Shown: positions 27,371 through 37,236 of the stretch, in pieces | Layout of the letters: the number at the start of each line of letters is the position of its first letter | Position numbering within the stretch: the first letter of the stretch is position 1 | Origin: Rhodococcus triatomae BKS 15-14 | GTDB taxonomy: Bacteria > Actinomycetota > Actinomycetes > Mycobacteriales > Mycobacteriaceae | DNA: 64,000 nucleotides | NCBI GenBank assembly: GCA_000341795.1 | Contig: AODO01000012.1 | Location: 1 to 64,000 of the forward strand | Reading direction: 5' to 3' | Translations under genes and position numbers: made by a program | The notes under the pieces: model-generated | Seen by the model: the letters and a program-made list of their open reading frames with translations, nothing else | What the model was told of the DNA's origin: nothing | The model's database searches: none

Positions 27371-28135
27371 TCAGCCGAACCGGTGCGTCGTGAAGACGGG
27401 ATCCGCGGCGTCGGGGTCCGTCATCACCACGCGGTCGATGTCGTGTTCGGCCACTGCGATCGTGCCGTCGAGCGCGGCGGTGACCGCCGCGACCACCGCG
27501 GGAAGGACCTCGGAAACCGTTACCTGCCTGCCCAATTCGCGGGAGAGCGAGGTGACGCCGGCGTCGGTGATGCCACACGGGATGATGTCGTCGAACCGGT
27601 CGAGTGCCGCATCGCAGTTCAGGGCGAAGCCGTGCAGGGCGACCCCGCGCTGGACCCGGACGCCGATCGCGGCGATCTTCCGTTCGGGCAGCCACGTCCC
27701 GTCACGCCGCTGCGCGGCCAGCCACACTCCGGATCGGCCCTCGACGCGACCGCAGTCGAGGCCGAGATCGGTGCAGACCGCGATCAGGGCCTCCTCGAGG
27801 CGCCGCACGTAGTTGACGACGTCGACCGGCTGGGCGAGGGCGACGATCGGGTACCCGACGAGCTGTCCGGGACCGTGCCAGGTGATCTTGCCGCCCCGGT
27901 CGACGTCGATGACGGGGGTTCCGTCGGTGGGACGGTCCTCGGGCTGGGTGCGGCGTCCCGCGGTGTAGACGGAGGGGTGCTCGAGGAGCAGCAGCGTGTC
28001 GCGACCGTTCCCGTCGGCGCGCTCGTCCGCGAGCCGGCGTTGCAGTTCCCAGGCCTCGACGTAGTCGACGGTGCCGAGTTCGCGGATGTCGAACGGTTCG
28101 CAGGCGATGCGAGCGGAAGTGGTGACCGTGGTCAT
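27371..28135 (-). CDS. lipB: Lipoyl(octanoyl) transferase
   Basis: Moves the octanoyl chain from acyl carrier protein to the lipoyl domain lysine of target enzymes, the step before LipA. The 254-residue protein shows [15 protein letters not shown] near residue 50, [17 protein letters not shown] near 82, [28 protein letters not shown] with the catalytic Lys near 155 and [12 protein letters not shown] with the catalytic Cys near 188. Length is at the upper end of the usual 215-250. The ATG at 28135 lies 7 nt after TAGCGT, a leaderless pattern; an upstream in-frame Met at 28258 is rejected. Works with lipA (downstream) on dlaT (upstream). Confidence 0.95.
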   Translation of the reverse strand: MTTVTTSARIACEPFDIRELGTVDYVEAWELQRRLADERADGNGRDTLLLLEHPSVYTAGRRTQPEDRPTDGTPVIDVDRGGKITWHGPGQLVGYPIVALAQPVDVVNYVRRLEEALIAVCTDLGLDCGRVEGRSGVWLAAQRRDGTWLPERKIAAIGVRVQRGVALHGFALNCDAALDRFDDIIPCGITDAGVTSLSRELGRQVTVSEVLPAVVAAVTAALDGTIAVAEHDIDRVVMTDPDAADPVFTTHRFG

Positions 28136-28142
28136 TTCCGAC

Positions 28143-28148
28143 ACGCTA
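28143..28148 (-). promoter_or_regulatory. -10 box of a probable leaderless promoter for lipB
   Basis: Minus-strand TAGCGT, 7 nt before the ATG at 28135, no Shine-Dalgarno. Confidence 0.5.
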
Positions 28149-28236
28149 CGCCCCTGATCCGGCGCCCGGACGGGGGAGGTGACCCGCGTCGGGCGAGCGA
28201 CGTACACGTGCGCCCGGATCGCGTTGCGGTGACGCG

Positions 28237-28277
28237 CGAATCGGGGTGTCGCCGACACGCGGCGACACCCCGATTCG
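28237..28277 (-). terminator. Terminator hairpin after dlaT
   Basis: An 18-bp perfect stem (CGAATCGGGGTGTCGCCG and its complement) with a 5-nt loop lies 27 bp beyond the dlaT stop, separating it from lipB. Confidence 0.7.
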
Positions 28278-28303
28278 GTGTCCGAAGACCTTGCGGCCCG
28301 TGC

Positions 28304-30082
28304 CTACAGGCCGAGGTCCGCTTCGAACGCGGCTTCCTCGAGACGCTGCTTGATCGTCGTCAGGAACCGTCCGGCGTCGGCGCCGTCGATCAGGCGGTGA
28401 TCGTAGGTCAGCGGCAGGTAGCACATCGACCGCACGCCGATGGACTCGTTGCCCGCGGCGTCGGTGATCACGGCCGGACGCTTGACGATCGCGCCGGTGC
28501 CGAGCATCGCCGCCTGCGGCGGCACCAGGATCGGCGTGTCGAACAGCGCGCCCTGGCTGCCGATGTTGGTGATCGTGAACGTGCCGCCGGCGAGCTCGTC
28601 GGGCTTGAGCCCGCCGGACCGAGCACGCTTGGCGATGTCCGCGATCGCCCGCGCCAGGCCCGCGAGTGACAGGTCACCGGCGTTGTGGATGACGGGGGAG
28701 AGCAGGCCCTGATCGGTGTCCACCGCGATGCCGAGGTGCACGGCCGCGTGGTAGGTGATCTCCTTGGCGTCCTCGTTGTAGCTGGCGTTGACGTTCGGAT
28801 GTGCTCCGAGTGCCTCCACGACGGCCTTGGCGAAGAACGGCAGGAAGGTCAGGTTGACGCCCTCGCGCTCCGCGAAGCCGGTCTTGGCCTGCGAACGCAG
28901 CGCCGCGACCGTGGTGACGTCGACCTCGAAGGTCTGGGTCAGCTGCGCTGTGGTCTGCAGCGACTCCCGGGTCTTCATCGCCGTGATCTGGCGGATCCGG
29001 TTGGCCTTCTGGGTGGTGCCACGCAGGTGCGCGAGCTCGGGGCGAACGCCCGCGGCCGGAGCCGAGGGAGCGGCCGGTGCGGCGGCAGCGGGTGCGGCCG
29101 GCGCGGCCGGTGCCTTCTTCGCCTCGGCCGCGGCGAGCACGTCCTGCTTGCGAATTCGGCCGCCGACGCCGGTGCCCTTGACGGTGGCCAGGTCGACGCC
29201 GTTCTCGGTCGCGAGCTTGCGCACGAGCGGGGTCACGTAGGGAGTGGCGTCGCCACTCGTGGCCGGCGCCGGAGCAGCCGGCGCCTGAGCAGCGGGAGCC
29301 GGAGCGGCTGCCGCCGGTGCGGGAGCGGGCGGGGCCGGGGGCGCTGCCGCGGGTGCAGGTGCTGCCGGCGTCGGGGGAGCGGGCGGGGCCGGCGGCGCAG
29401 CGGGCGCCGGAGGTGCGGGCGGAGCCGGAGGCGTTGCCGGTTCGGCGGCCGGGGTGCCGGAGCCGATGACGGCGAGCTGCGCGCCGACGGCGATGGTGTC
29501 GTCCTCCTGCGCGTTGATCTCGAGCAGGGTGCCGGCGACCGGCGAGGGGATCTCGGTGTCGACCTTGTCGGTCGAGACCTCGAGCAGGGGCTCGTCGACC
29601 GCGACGTCGTCGCCGACGGACTTGAGCCAGCGGGTGACCGTGCCCTCGGTGACGGACTCGCCGAGCTCGGGCATCGTCACCGGGGTGCCGGATGCGGGCG
29701 CCGCAGGCGCTGCCGGAGCGGGAGCGGCCGGAGCTGCCGGGGCGGCGGACTCGGGGGCTGCGGGAGCGGGAGCCTCGGCGGCTGCAGGAGCGGAGGCCTC
29801 GGGGGCCTCGGCCGGCGGTTCCGCCGGCGCGGCGGGAGCGTCGTCGGCACCTCCGATGACGCCGAGCTCACCACCGATCTCGACGGTGTCGTCCTCCTGC
29901 GCGACGATCTTGGTCAGGATGCCGGCAGCGGGCGAGGGGATCTCGGTGTCGACCTTGTCTGTGGAGACTTCGAGCAGGGGCTCGTCGAGTTCGACCGTGT
30001 CTCCCTCCTGCTTGAGCCACCTCGTGACGGTTCCCTCGGTGACGCTCTCACCGAGAGCCGGCATCTGGACGGAGAAGGCCAT
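28304..30082 (-). CDS. dlaT: Dihydrolipoamide acyltransferase E2 with two lipoyl domains
   Basis: E2 core of a 2-oxoacid dehydrogenase complex; in mycobacteria the orthologous DlaT serves pyruvate dehydrogenase and peroxide defence. Of 592 residues, two lipoyl domains come first, each with STDKVDTE and lipoylated Lys43 and Lys173, joined by Ala/Pro-rich linkers of about 45 and 80 residues. A peripheral-subunit-binding domain follows ([28 protein letters not shown]). The catalytic domain ends in [15 protein letters not shown] with the active-site His. The ATG at 30082 has GGAG at a suitable distance; an upstream in-frame Met is ignored. DlaT and SucB names have both been used for this family member. 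Confidence 0.94.
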   Translation of the reverse strand: MAFSVQMPALGESVTEGTVTRWLKQEGDTVELDEPLLEVSTDKVDTEIPSPAAGILTKIVAQEDDTVEIGGELGVIGGADDAPAAPAEPPAEAPEASAPAAAEAPAPAAPESAAPAAPAAPAPAAPAAPASGTPVTMPELGESVTEGTVTRWLKSVGDDVAVDEPLLEVSTDKVDTEIPSPVAGTLLEINAQEDDTIAVGAQLAVIGSGTPAAEPATPPAPPAPPAPAAPPAPPAPPTPAAPAPAAAPPAPPAPAPAAAAPAPAAQAPAAPAPATSGDATPYVTPLVRKLATENGVDLATVKGTGVGGRIRKQDVLAAAEAKKAPAAPAAPAAAAPAAPSAPAAGVRPELAHLRGTTQKANRIRQITAMKTRESLQTTAQLTQTFEVDVTTVAALRSQAKTGFAEREGVNLTFLPFFAKAVVEALGAHPNVNASYNEDAKEITYHAAVHLGIAVDTDQGLLSPVIHNAGDLSLAGLARAIADIAKRARSGGLKPDELAGGTFTITNIGSQGALFDTPILVPPQAAMLGTGAIVKRPAVITDAAGNESIGVRSMCYLPLTYDHRLIDGADAGRFLTTIKQRLEEAAFEADLGL

Positions 30083-30353
30083 TTCTTTTGACTCCTCGAC
30101 AGTTGTGTTCGGGTTTTGTGAGTTTGTCGACTTGTGGTCGAAGTTCATCTTGCAATACCGACGCTGCCGCGGGACTGGTTGCAGTGGACGGACACGCCGT
30201 CCGAACAGCCACACCGCAGTGCGCCACTCATCCTTGCACCTACTCGGTTTCGCCGTCCGATGAGGTCGTCATCACACGGTCTCATCCACCTCACAGCAAT
30301 CGCTGGCAGACTGCAATGTCACAGGTGTGCGGGACGGTGACGAGGTGAGTGCG
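30083..30353. other. Divergent intergenic region of dlaT
   Basis: About 270 bp, less GC-rich than its surroundings, must contain the dlaT promoter and a 5' leader. I see no riboswitch fold or clear operator. The first part (30083-30160) is T-rich on the + strand. Confidence 0.5.
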
Positions 30354-30686
30354 ATGGGGCTGCGCGCGAGATTGTTCGGCTCGTCCGGGAAGGGCGAGAG
30401 CGTCCGCGACGAGGATGCCGCCCATCTGGCGAACTGGGCACGATCCCACGTCGGGGTGGAGGCGTACGTCGAGCCCAAGACGACGGTGACGCCGACGACG
30501 GTCGTCCTGGTCGCCAACGACGGCGCCTGGACGCGTCGCGCCGTCGGAGGGGAGCGAGGAGCCCGCAAGCTCGGTCACGACCTGCGCATCCCCGTCTACG
30601 ACGTGCGCAAGACCGGTTATCCGCAGCGGATGCGCGACTACGACGCGAGGCAGCGCATCCTGCGCAAACGTGCGCGGGAGATCTGA
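30354..30686 (+). CDS. Conserved actinobacterial hypothetical protein
   Basis: A 110-residue soluble protein with no signal peptide or membrane helix. The middle (VVLVANDGAWTRRAVG, ARKLGHDLRIPVYDVRKTGYP) suggests an alpha/beta fold, and the C-terminus is basic (RQRILRKRAREI). I do not recognise an enzyme motif. The ATG at 30354 was taken because GAGG precedes it by about 9 nt; in-frame GTGs at 30327 and 30345 are possible. It is divergent from dlaT and convergent with the aminopeptidase gene. Codon use matches its neighbours, which supports a real gene. Confidence 0.65.
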   Translation: MGLRARLFGSSGKGESVRDEDAAHLANWARSHVGVEAYVEPKTTVTPTTVVLVANDGAWTRRAVGGERGARKLGHDLRIPVYDVRKTGYPQRMRDYDARQRILRKRAREI

Positions 30687-30754
30687 GCGGTCCCGTCGCC
30701 CGTGCGTCGTCCGCGCCTTGACGGGTTGGCACGACGCACAGGCGCGCAGCGCGA

Positions 30755-32266
30755 TCAGCCGTTGGCGGCGATGTCCTCGAGGACGGTGATCATCGTCCGG
30801 ACCGGAACACCGGTCCCGCCCTTCGGCGTGTACCCGAACGGCCCACCCGTGTTGTACGACGGGCCCGCGATGTCGATGTGCGCCCACTGGACACCGTCCG
30901 CGACGAACTCCTTCAGGTACACCGCTGCGGCGAGCATGCCGCCCCACCGGTGACTGGTGACGTTCATCAGATCGGCGACCTTCGAGTTGAGGTCGCCGCG
31001 CAGTTCCTTGGGCAGCGGCATCGGCCACGCGTTCTCGCCGACCTCCTGCGCGATGCGGGCGACGCGGTCGCGGAAGTCGTCGGTGCCCATCACTCCGGAG
31101 GTCCGCGTTCCGAGCGCGACCATCTGCGCGCCGGTCAGCGTTGCGGTGTCGATCAGGTAGTCGGGATGCTGCTCACATGCCTTGACGATGGCGTCGGCGA
31201 GGATCAGCCTGCCCTCGGCGTCGGTGTTGACCACCTCGACGGTGGTGCCGCCGTACTGGGTGAGCACGTCGCCGGGGCGCTGCGCGGTCGCCGACGGCAT
31301 GTTCTCGGCCATCGGCGCATAGGCGTCGACGGTGACCTTCACGCCGAGCTTCGCGGCGAGCACCACGGTGGCGATGACGGCGGCGGCGCCACCCATGTCC
31401 GATGTCATGTTCTCCATGCCCGCGGCGGGCTTGATGGAGATGCCGCCGGTGTCGAAGGTGATGCCCTTGCCGACGAGCGCGACCTTCTTGGCGCCACGGC
31501 CGCCGGAATGGGTGAGCCGGACCAGGCGTGGGCCGCGGGACGAGCCCTTGCCGACGCCGATGATGCCGCCGTAGCCGCCCTTGGTGAGCGCCTTCTCGTC
31601 GAGGACCTCGACCTTGAGGCCGGCCGCGGTGCCGAGCGCCTTGGCGCGGGCCGCGAACTCCTCCGGGTACAGGTGACTCGGGGGAGTGTTCACGAACTCC
31701 CGGGCGGTGGCGACGGCCTCGGCGACCGCGATGCTGCGCGCAAGGGTCTTCTTCGGCGCGGCGGCGCGCGGGGAGTCGACGAGGAGTTCGACGCGGCCCA
31801 GCGGGCCTGCATCGGCTTTGGGTGCGGACTTGGCCTTGAACTCGGTGAAGGAGTAGGCGCCGAGGTAGAAGCCCTCGGCCGCGCCCGCCAGGTCGATGGC
31901 GGACAGTGTCGTCGCGGCGACGGCGGTGCCGCTCAGTGCGCGCGCAGCGGCACCCGCCGACGACCGGACCTGCTCGGCGTCCACCTCGTCCGGCGCGCCG
32001 AGCCCGACGGCGACGACGCTGGCTACGGACAGCCCGGCGGGCGCGGGGATGCGCGTGACCTCCTCGGCCTTGCCGGTCGCGCCGACGGCGACGAGCCCGG
32101 TGAGGATCGCCTCGGCGGCGGCGTCGTCGAGGGCTTCGCCGACCGAGACGTCCGGCCCGTCGGGACCGGTGGTGAGGCCGACGACGAGCACCTCGACCCG
32201 GTTGGTGATCGAACCGGCGAGTACGAGTTCCGGGCCGATCGGCGCATCGGACGTGGCAGGGCTCAC
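30755..32266 (-). CDS. pepA: Leucyl aminopeptidase (M17, dizinc)
   Basis: Cytoplasmic metallo-aminopeptidase that removes N-terminal hydrophobic residues; mycobacterial orthologs are called pepB. The 503-residue protein has an N-terminal macro-like domain and a C-terminal catalytic domain with [20 protein letters not shown] (Lys and Asp ligands), [16 protein letters not shown] and the family signature [13 protein letters not shown], plus TATLTGA. All metal ligands are present. The start is the GTG at 32266, which follows AGGAG; a much longer open frame upstream is antisense to gcvT and ilvE. It is divergent from gcvT, as in M. tuberculosis. Confidence 0.95.
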   Translation of the reverse strand: MSPATSDAPIGPELVLAGSITNRVEVLVVGLTTGPDGPDVSVGEALDDAAAEAILTGLVAVGATGKAEEVTRIPAPAGLSVASVVAVGLGAPDEVDAEQVRSSAGAAARALSGTAVAATTLSAIDLAGAAEGFYLGAYSFTEFKAKSAPKADAGPLGRVELLVDSPRAAAPKKTLARSIAVAEAVATAREFVNTPPSHLYPEEFAARAKALGTAAGLKVEVLDEKALTKGGYGGIIGVGKGSSRGPRLVRLTHSGGRGAKKVALVGKGITFDTGGISIKPAAGMENMTSDMGGAAAVIATVVLAAKLGVKVTVDAYAPMAENMPSATAQRPGDVLTQYGGTTVEVVNTDAEGRLILADAIVKACEQHPDYLIDTATLTGAQMVALGTRTSGVMGTDDFRDRVARIAQEVGENAWPMPLPKELRGDLNSKVADLMNVTSHRWGGMLAAAVYLKEFVADGVQWAHIDIAGPSYNTGGPFGYTPKGGTGVPVRTMITVLEDIAANG

Positions 32267-32404
32267 GGTCAACTCCTGATGTGTGTGTGATTGCGTTGTC
32301 CGCAACTGTAGTTCGCGGTCCGGCGGCGCGACCGGTGCCGTCGTCGGCGGGGGGTGACCGGGGCTGCGGCGGATTCGGCGGCGATGATCGCCCCGCAGGT
32401 CCGA

Positions 32405-32410
32405 TAGCGT
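32405..32410 (+). promoter_or_regulatory. -10 box of a probable leaderless promoter for gcvT
   Basis: TAGCGT, 6 nt before the ATG at 32417, no Shine-Dalgarno. No glycine riboswitch fits in the space. Confidence 0.5.
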
Positions 32411-32416
32411 GAGGGC

Positions 32417-33517
32417 ATGAGCACTGCGGAGCACCAGCACGGACCCCTGCACGATCTCCACGTGGAGCTCGGCGCCACCTTCGCGCCCTTCGGTGGATGG
32501 GAGATGCCCGTGTCCTACGCGGGCGTCGTCGCGGAGCACACCTCGGTCCGCGAGACCGTCGGCGTGTTCGACGTCAGCCATCTCGGCAAGGCATCGGTGG
32601 TCGGCCCCGGCGCCGCGGAGTTCGTGAACGCCTGCCTGACAAACGATCTCGGTCGGATCGGACCCGGCCTCGCGCAGTACACGCTGTGCGCAACGGAATC
32701 CGGCGGTGTGATCGACGATCTGATCGCATACTTCGTCTCCGACGACGAGGTGTTCCTGGTCCCGAACGCGGCGAACACGGCGGCGGTGGTTGCGGAACTG
32801 GCGGCGCAGGCACCGGACGGAGTGACGGTCACGGATCTGCACCGTGGGTACGGGGTGCTGGCCGTGCAGGGCCCGCGGTCGGCGGACGTGCTCGGCGCGC
32901 TCGGGTTGCCCACCGACATGGACTATATGGCCTTTGCCGACGCCGACTTCGAGGCTGCGCCGGTCCGGGTGTGCCGGACCGGGTACACCGGGGAGCGGGG
33001 CTACGAGCTGCTTCCGCGCTGGGACGACACCGCGGCGGTGTTCCGGGCTCTCGTCGCCGCCGCGGAGCAGGCCGGCGGGCAGGTCGCGGGTCTGGGTGCG
33101 CGCGACACGCTCCGGACCGAGGCGGGCTATCCGCTGCACGGTCACGAGCTGTCGACCGAGATCTCGCCGCTCGAGGCGCGGTGCGGGTGGGCCATCGGCT
33201 GGAAGAAGCCCCGGTTCTGGGGCCGTGACGCGCTCCTCGCCCAGAAGGCGGCCGGTCCGGCGCGCACCATGTGGGGGCTGCGCGCGCTCGACCGGGGAGT
33301 GCTGCGGCAGGGGTTGTCGGTGCTGCGTGACGGCGTCGTGGTCGGAGAGACGACGTCCGGCACGTTCTCGCCGACCCTCAAGGTCGGGATCGCCCTCGCC
33401 CTGCTCGACTCGTCCGCGGCACCGGCCGCCGGTGAGGAGTTGACCGTCGACGTGCGGGGTCGGGCGCTGCGCTGCGAGGTGGTCGCGCCCCCGTTCGTGC
33501 CGGTGCGGACGAGGTGA
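32417..33517 (+). CDS. gcvT: Aminomethyltransferase, glycine cleavage T-protein
   Basis: Releases ammonia from the aminomethyl-lipoyl H-protein and passes the one-carbon unit to tetrahydrofolate. The 366-residue protein starts with the typical [22 protein letters not shown] and contains [16 protein letters not shown], the Asn/Asp folate pocket in [42 protein letters not shown] near 195 and [17 protein letters not shown] near 240. gcvH, gcvP and the lipoamide dehydrogenase are not in the window. As a lipoate-dependent pathway it fits the nearby lipA/lipB cluster only by theme. ilvE follows in the same direction after 87 bp with its own promoter. Confidence 0.94.
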   Translation: MSTAEHQHGPLHDLHVELGATFAPFGGWEMPVSYAGVVAEHTSVRETVGVFDVSHLGKASVVGPGAAEFVNACLTNDLGRIGPGLAQYTLCATESGGVIDDLIAYFVSDDEVFLVPNAANTAAVVAELAAQAPDGVTVTDLHRGYGVLAVQGPRSADVLGALGLPTDMDYMAFADADFEAAPVRVCRTGYTGERGYELLPRWDDTAAVFRALVAAAEQAGGQVAGLGARDTLRTEAGYPLHGHELSTEISPLEARCGWAIGWKKPRFWGRDALLAQKAAGPARTMWGLRALDRGVLRQGLSVLRDGVVVGETTSGTFSPTLKVGIALALLDSSAAPAAGEELTVDVRGRALRCEVVAPPFVPVRTR

Positions 33518-33591
33518 GGCGTCCGTCGCACCCGGGAGTCGCCGGAGCACGAATATCCGTGGTCGCGCAATGTCGTGCACTGCCGGTTCGA

Positions 33592-33597
33592 TAGGAT
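33592..33597 (+). promoter_or_regulatory. -10 box of a probable leaderless promoter for ilvE
   Basis: TAGGAT, 7 nt before the ATG at 33605, no ribosome-binding site. Confidence 0.5.
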
Positions 33598-33604
33598 TCG
33601 GCGC

Positions 33605-34708
33605 ATGACTGGTGTCCTCGAATTCACGCGCGTTCCGCATCCCTCACCCGTGTCGGAGCAGGACCGCGCGCGAGTACTGGCCGCCCCCGGGTTCGGTGTT
33701 CACTTCACCGACCACATGGTCACCATCGACTACACCGAGGGACGCGGCTGGCACGACGCCACCGTCGGGCCGTACGCGCCGCTCCGGATGGACCCCGCGA
33801 CGATGGTGCTGCACTACGGGCAGGCGATCTTCGAGGGTCTGAAGGCGTACCGCCAGCAGGACGGGTCGATCGCCTCGTTCCGGGTGTCCGCGAACGCCGA
33901 GCGCCTGAACACCTCGGCGCGGCGGATGGCGATGCCGGAGCTGCCGGAGGAACTGTTCCACCGGTCCATCACCGAACTGCTCGCCGTCGACGGTGACTGG
34001 GTTCCCGCCGCGGGCGGCGAGGACGCCCTGTACCTCCGGCCGTTCATGATCTCGACCGAGGTCGGTCTCGGGGTGCGCCCGGCGAACAGCTACAAGTACC
34101 TGCTCATCGCGTCCCCGGCAGGTGCCTACTTCTCGCAGGGCGTCAAGCCGGTGAGCGTGTGGCTGTCCACCGAATACGTGCGCGCCGCCCCCGGTGGCAC
34201 CGGTGCCGCCAAGTTCGCCGGGAACTACGCGGCCTCGCTCGTCGCACAGGCTCAGGCGGCGGAGAAGGGCTGCGACCAGGTCGTCTGGCTCGACGCGATC
34301 GAGCGCACGTACGTCGAGGAGATGGGCGGGATGAACCTGTTCTTCGTCTTCGGCTCGGGCGCCGACGCACGTCTGGTCACCCCGGAGCTGTCGGGTTCGC
34401 TGCTCCCGGGCATCACCCGCAACTCGCTGCTCACGCTCGCCGCCGACGCCGGATACGCCGTCGAGGAGCGTCGGATCAGCACCGACGAGTGGCGGGAGAA
34501 GGCCGCGTCGGGTGAGATCACCGAGGTCTTCGCGTGCGGCACGGCAGCGGTCATCACCCCGGTCGGTTCCGTCAAGTCCGCCGAGGGCGAGTTCACCGTC
34601 AACGGTGGCGAGCCCGGCGAGGTGACGATGGCGCTTCGTGACACGCTCACCGGGATCCAGCGGGGCACCTTCGCCGACACCCACGGATGGATGACCACAC
34701 TCGCCTGA
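33605..34708 (+). CDS. ilvE: Branched-chain amino acid aminotransferase
   Basis: PLP enzyme of fold type IV that interconverts leucine, isoleucine and valine with their 2-oxoacids. The 367-residue protein has [34 protein letters not shown] near 75, ALYLRPFMI, the PLP-binding Lys203 in [25 protein letters not shown] near 240 and [12 protein letters not shown] near 315. Length and motifs place it in the long (type II-like) actinobacterial IlvE group. The ATG at 33605 is chosen over one 30 bp upstream because of the -10 box spacing. A strong hairpin follows the stop. Confidence 0.95.
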   Translation: MTGVLEFTRVPHPSPVSEQDRARVLAAPGFGVHFTDHMVTIDYTEGRGWHDATVGPYAPLRMDPATMVLHYGQAIFEGLKAYRQQDGSIASFRVSANAERLNTSARRMAMPELPEELFHRSITELLAVDGDWVPAAGGEDALYLRPFMISTEVGLGVRPANSYKYLLIASPAGAYFSQGVKPVSVWLSTEYVRAAPGGTGAAKFAGNYAASLVAQAQAAEKGCDQVVWLDAIERTYVEEMGGMNLFFVFGSGADARLVTPELSGSLLPGITRNSLLTLAADAGYAVEERRISTDEWREKAASGEITEVFACGTAAVITPVGSVKSAEGEFTVNGGEPGEVTMALRDTLTGIQRGTFADTHGWMTTLA

Positions 34709-34725
34709 ACCGGGCGACCCGCGAC

Positions 34726-34768
34726 ACGACCGGTGGCCACCGACGATTCGTCGGTGGCCACCGGTCGT
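34726..34768. terminator. Bidirectional terminator between ilvE and cobS
   Basis: Arms of 21 nt (ACGACCGGTGGCCACCGACGA-type, perfect complement) with essentially no loop, followed by TCTGTCGTTGT. Lies between convergent genes. Confidence 0.7.
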
Positions 34769-34796
34769 TCTGTCGTTGTGCTGCGACGGCTGTCGA

Positions 34797-35558
34797 TCAG
34801 CCTCCGAGCAGGAATCCGACGGCGGTCACGGCGACGGTAACCTCGATCGCCGCGCCCAGGACGTCGCCGGTGATGCCGCCGAACCTGCGGGCGCAGTGCC
34901 GGGTCAGGGCGACGGCGAGCAGCAGCCCCGCCCCGGCGGCCGCGGGGCCCTGCCACCAGCGGTCCGGGACGGCGAACACGCTGCCCGCGAGGAGGAGCGC
35001 CGACCACAGCACGCACACCCATGCCTTCTGGGTCCCCGCGACGAGCGCGCCGAACCCGGTGGGAGTGGCGGGCGAGAGCCCGCTGCGGCAGGCCAGCACC
35101 GCGGCCACCCGGCCGGCCGCGATCGCCGTGATCGCCGCCCACCAGAGACCGGCGCCCGTCAGTGCGCCCAACGAGAGTGCTTGTCCGCCAAGGCAGATCA
35201 GCAGGGCCGCCGCTCCGAACGGGCCCACTCCGCCGCTGCGCATCACCTCCAGCGCGCGCTCGGGCGGACCGTAGCAGCCGAGCCCGTCGACGGTGTCCGC
35301 CAGCCCGTCGACGTGCATGCCGCGCGTCGCCAGGGCGAGTGCTGCCACGGCGATCAGGCCGGCGAGCGCCGGGTCGAGTGCGGCCTCCAGTGCGACCCAC
35401 AGCGTCGCGGTTGCGGCTCCGCCGAGCAGCAGCCCGACGACCGGGGTCACGGCGATGACGCGGGCGCCCGCGGCGCGGTCCGGTGACGGCTCGTCCGCCC
35501 GCTGCGGGACGGGCAGCACCGTGAGCCAGGACAGCGCCAGCCGCAGCCCGCCGAGCAC
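34797..35558 (-). CDS. cobS: Adenosylcobinamide-GDP ribazoletransferase
   Basis: Membrane enzyme joining adenosylcobinamide-GDP and alpha-ribazole in the last steps of cobalamin synthesis. The 253-residue protein is hydrophobic with about six transmembrane helices and carries the family motif GMHVDGLADTVDGLGCYGPPERALEVMR near residues 80-107 (Asp-rich metal site) and FGGITGDVLGA near the C-terminus. The GTG start is 3 bp after the cobT stop, so the two are one transcript. Preceded by cobU and cobT in the same direction: the nucleotide-loop assembly set is complete here. Confidence 0.93.
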   Translation of the reverse strand: MLGGLRLALSWLTVLPVPQRADEPSPDRAAGARVIAVTPVVGLLLGGAATATLWVALEAALDPALAGLIAVAALALATRGMHVDGLADTVDGLGCYGPPERALEVMRSGGVGPFGAAALLICLGGQALSLGALTGAGLWWAAITAIAAGRVAAVLACRSGLSPATPTGFGALVAGTQKAWVCVLWSALLLAGSVFAVPDRWWQGPAAAGAGLLLAVALTRHCARRFGGITGDVLGAAIEVTVAVTAVGFLLGG

Positions 35559-35561
35559 GTG

Positions 35562-36665
35562 CTAGTCCGTGCCCGTCGGGTCGGCCGCGATCGCGTCGTC
35601 GCCGGTGCTCACGCCGGCATCGGCGAACGTCGCCATGTTCGTGAGGGTGGCGACCGCACCCTGGAGCACGGGGAAGGCCACGAGCGCGCCGGATCCCTCG
35701 CCGAGGCGCATGCCGAGGTCGAGGATCGGATCGAGTTGCAGTTGACGCAGGGCCACCGCGTGCGCGGGTTCGGTGGACCGGTGCCCGGCCACCCACCAGT
35801 CGCGGGCGCCGGGCGCGAGCTGCTCGGCGACCATCGCGGCGGCCGTCACGACGACGCCGTCCACGATCACCGGCGTGCGCCGCACCGCAGCCTGCGCGAG
35901 GAACCCTGCCATCGCGGCGAGATCGGCGCCGCCCGCGGTTCGCAGCAGCGCCACGGGATCGGACCCGTGCGGGCGCACCCGGCGGAGAGCGTCCCGGATC
36001 GCTGCGGTCTTGCGGGACCAGCCGGCGTCGTCGACACCGGTGCCGCGGCCCACCGCCGCCACCGGTTCGGTGTCGGTGAGCGAGGCGATCAGCACGGTCG
36101 CGGGCGTCGTGTTGCCGATGCCCATCTCACCGGCGATGAGCAGATCGGCGCCCTCGTCGACCTCCTCGTCGGCGATCGCGCGGCCGGCGTCGATGGCGCG
36201 GACCACCTCGTCGTGGGTGAGCGCGTCTTCGCGATCGATGGCGCCGCTGGAACGGCGGATCTTGTGCCGGGAGACGGTTGGATCGGTGTCGGCGTCGACG
36301 GAGATGTCGACGACGCGGACGCCCGCGCCGCAGGTGGCGGCGAGGACGTTGACCGCCGCACCGCCCGCGGTGATGTTGGCCACCATCTGGGCGGTCACCT
36401 CGGCCGGGTACGCGGACACGCCGTGCCGGGCGATCCCGTGGTCACCGGCGAACACGACCACCCGGGGGCGGGCGAACAGGTGCGGGGGACATTCGCCCTG
36501 GCACGCGGCGACCCACCCGGACAGCGTCTCGAGGCGTCCGAGGGATCCCGCGGGCTTGGTCAGCTGAGCCTGCCGGTCGGCGGCGGCGAGCCGCACCCGG
36601 GCCGACGGTGCGACGACCGGGTCGAACGTCACGGACTCGGCATTCGAGTTCGAATCGGTTGTCAC
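35562..36665 (-). CDS. cobT: Nicotinate-nucleotide-dimethylbenzimidazole phosphoribosyltransferase
   Basis: Makes alpha-ribazole phosphate, the lower ligand of cobalamin, from nicotinate mononucleotide and dimethylbenzimidazole. The 367-residue protein shows [19 protein letters not shown] near 40, [19 protein letters not shown] near 70, [18 protein letters not shown] near 180 with the catalytic Glu further on ([19 protein letters not shown]). The GTG start gives the expected N-terminus. It lies between cobU and cobS, with 31 bp and 3 bp gaps. Confidence 0.94.
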   Translation of the reverse strand: MTTDSNSNAESVTFDPVVAPSARVRLAAADRQAQLTKPAGSLGRLETLSGWVAACQGECPPHLFARPRVVVFAGDHGIARHGVSAYPAEVTAQMVANITAGGAAVNVLAATCGAGVRVVDISVDADTDPTVSRHKIRRSSGAIDREDALTHDEVVRAIDAGRAIADEEVDEGADLLIAGEMGIGNTTPATVLIASLTDTEPVAAVGRGTGVDDAGWSRKTAAIRDALRRVRPHGSDPVALLRTAGGADLAAMAGFLAQAAVRRTPVIVDGVVVTAAAMVAEQLAPGARDWWVAGHRSTEPAHAVALRQLQLDPILDLGMRLGEGSGALVAFPVLQGAVATLTNMATFADAGVSTGDDAIAADPTGTD

Positions 36666-36696
36666 AGCTGGCCTTTCGTCGGATGCCTCGGCATGC

Positions 36697-37233
36697 TCAC
36701 TTCAATCGGACGGTCAGGCCCGCAACGGCGAGAAGCACCTCGTCGCACACCTGCGCAAGCCGGCCGTTCAACGCGCCGATCTCGTCTCGGAACAGCCTGC
36801 CCGACCGCGTCTCGGGGATGACACCCAGCCCCACCTCCGGACTGACCAGCACCAGCGTCCCGGTGTGGTGGGTGACCGCGTCGACCAGTTCGTCGCAGCG
36901 CGGACCGATCGTGCCGCGGGGGGCGTCCCAGGCGCCCGCGGCGTCGAGTTCGGTGGTCAGCCAGGTGCCGAGATCGTCGACGAGCGTCGGGGGGCCACCG
37001 GCCCGCAACAGGCAGGCGAGACCGGGGCCCGTCGCGGTCTCGACGGTCGTCCAGTGGGCGGGTCGGCGTCGACGGTGCTCCGCCACCCGTGCGGCCCAGT
37101 CGCCGTCGCGGGGATCGAGCGACGACGTCGCGACGTATCGGACGTCACCGGCGGGCATCAGCGACTCCGCGTGGCCGGACTTGCCGGAGCGGGCCCCGCC
37201 GAGGACGAGTGTGCGATGCGCGGCGGTGGACAC
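36697..37233 (-). CDS. cobU: Adenosylcobinamide kinase / GMP-transferase
   Basis: Bifunctional enzyme that phosphorylates adenosylcobinamide and then adds GMP. The 178-residue protein has the P-loop [11 protein letters not shown] at residues 9-19, [15 protein letters not shown], a guanylylated-His region [17 protein letters not shown] near 50-66, and [30 protein letters not shown], a strong CobU signature. The GTG start is 7 nt after TACCGT. The last part of the promoter lies within the 3' end of the upstream AraC-type gene, only 3 bp of spacer separating the two genes. Confidence 0.94.
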   Translation of the reverse strand: MSTAAHRTLVLGGARSGKSGHAESLMPAGDVRYVATSSLDPRDGDWAARVAEHRRRRPAHWTTVETATGPGLACLLRAGGPPTLVDDLGTWLTTELDAAGAWDAPRGTIGPRCDELVDAVTHHTGTLVLVSPEVGLGVIPETRSGRLFRDEIGALNGRLAQVCDEVLLAVAGLTVRLK

Positions 37234-37236
37234 GCG

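Noticed and set aside
32267-32416. Glycine riboswitch before gcvT
   Set aside because: The -10 box lies 6 nt from the start codon, leaving no leader for an aptamer.
30755-33640. A 961-codon frame that would extend the leucyl aminopeptidase
   Set aside because: The extra N-terminal 458 residues are antisense to gcvT; the GTG at 32266 has a good ribosome-binding site and gives the family length.
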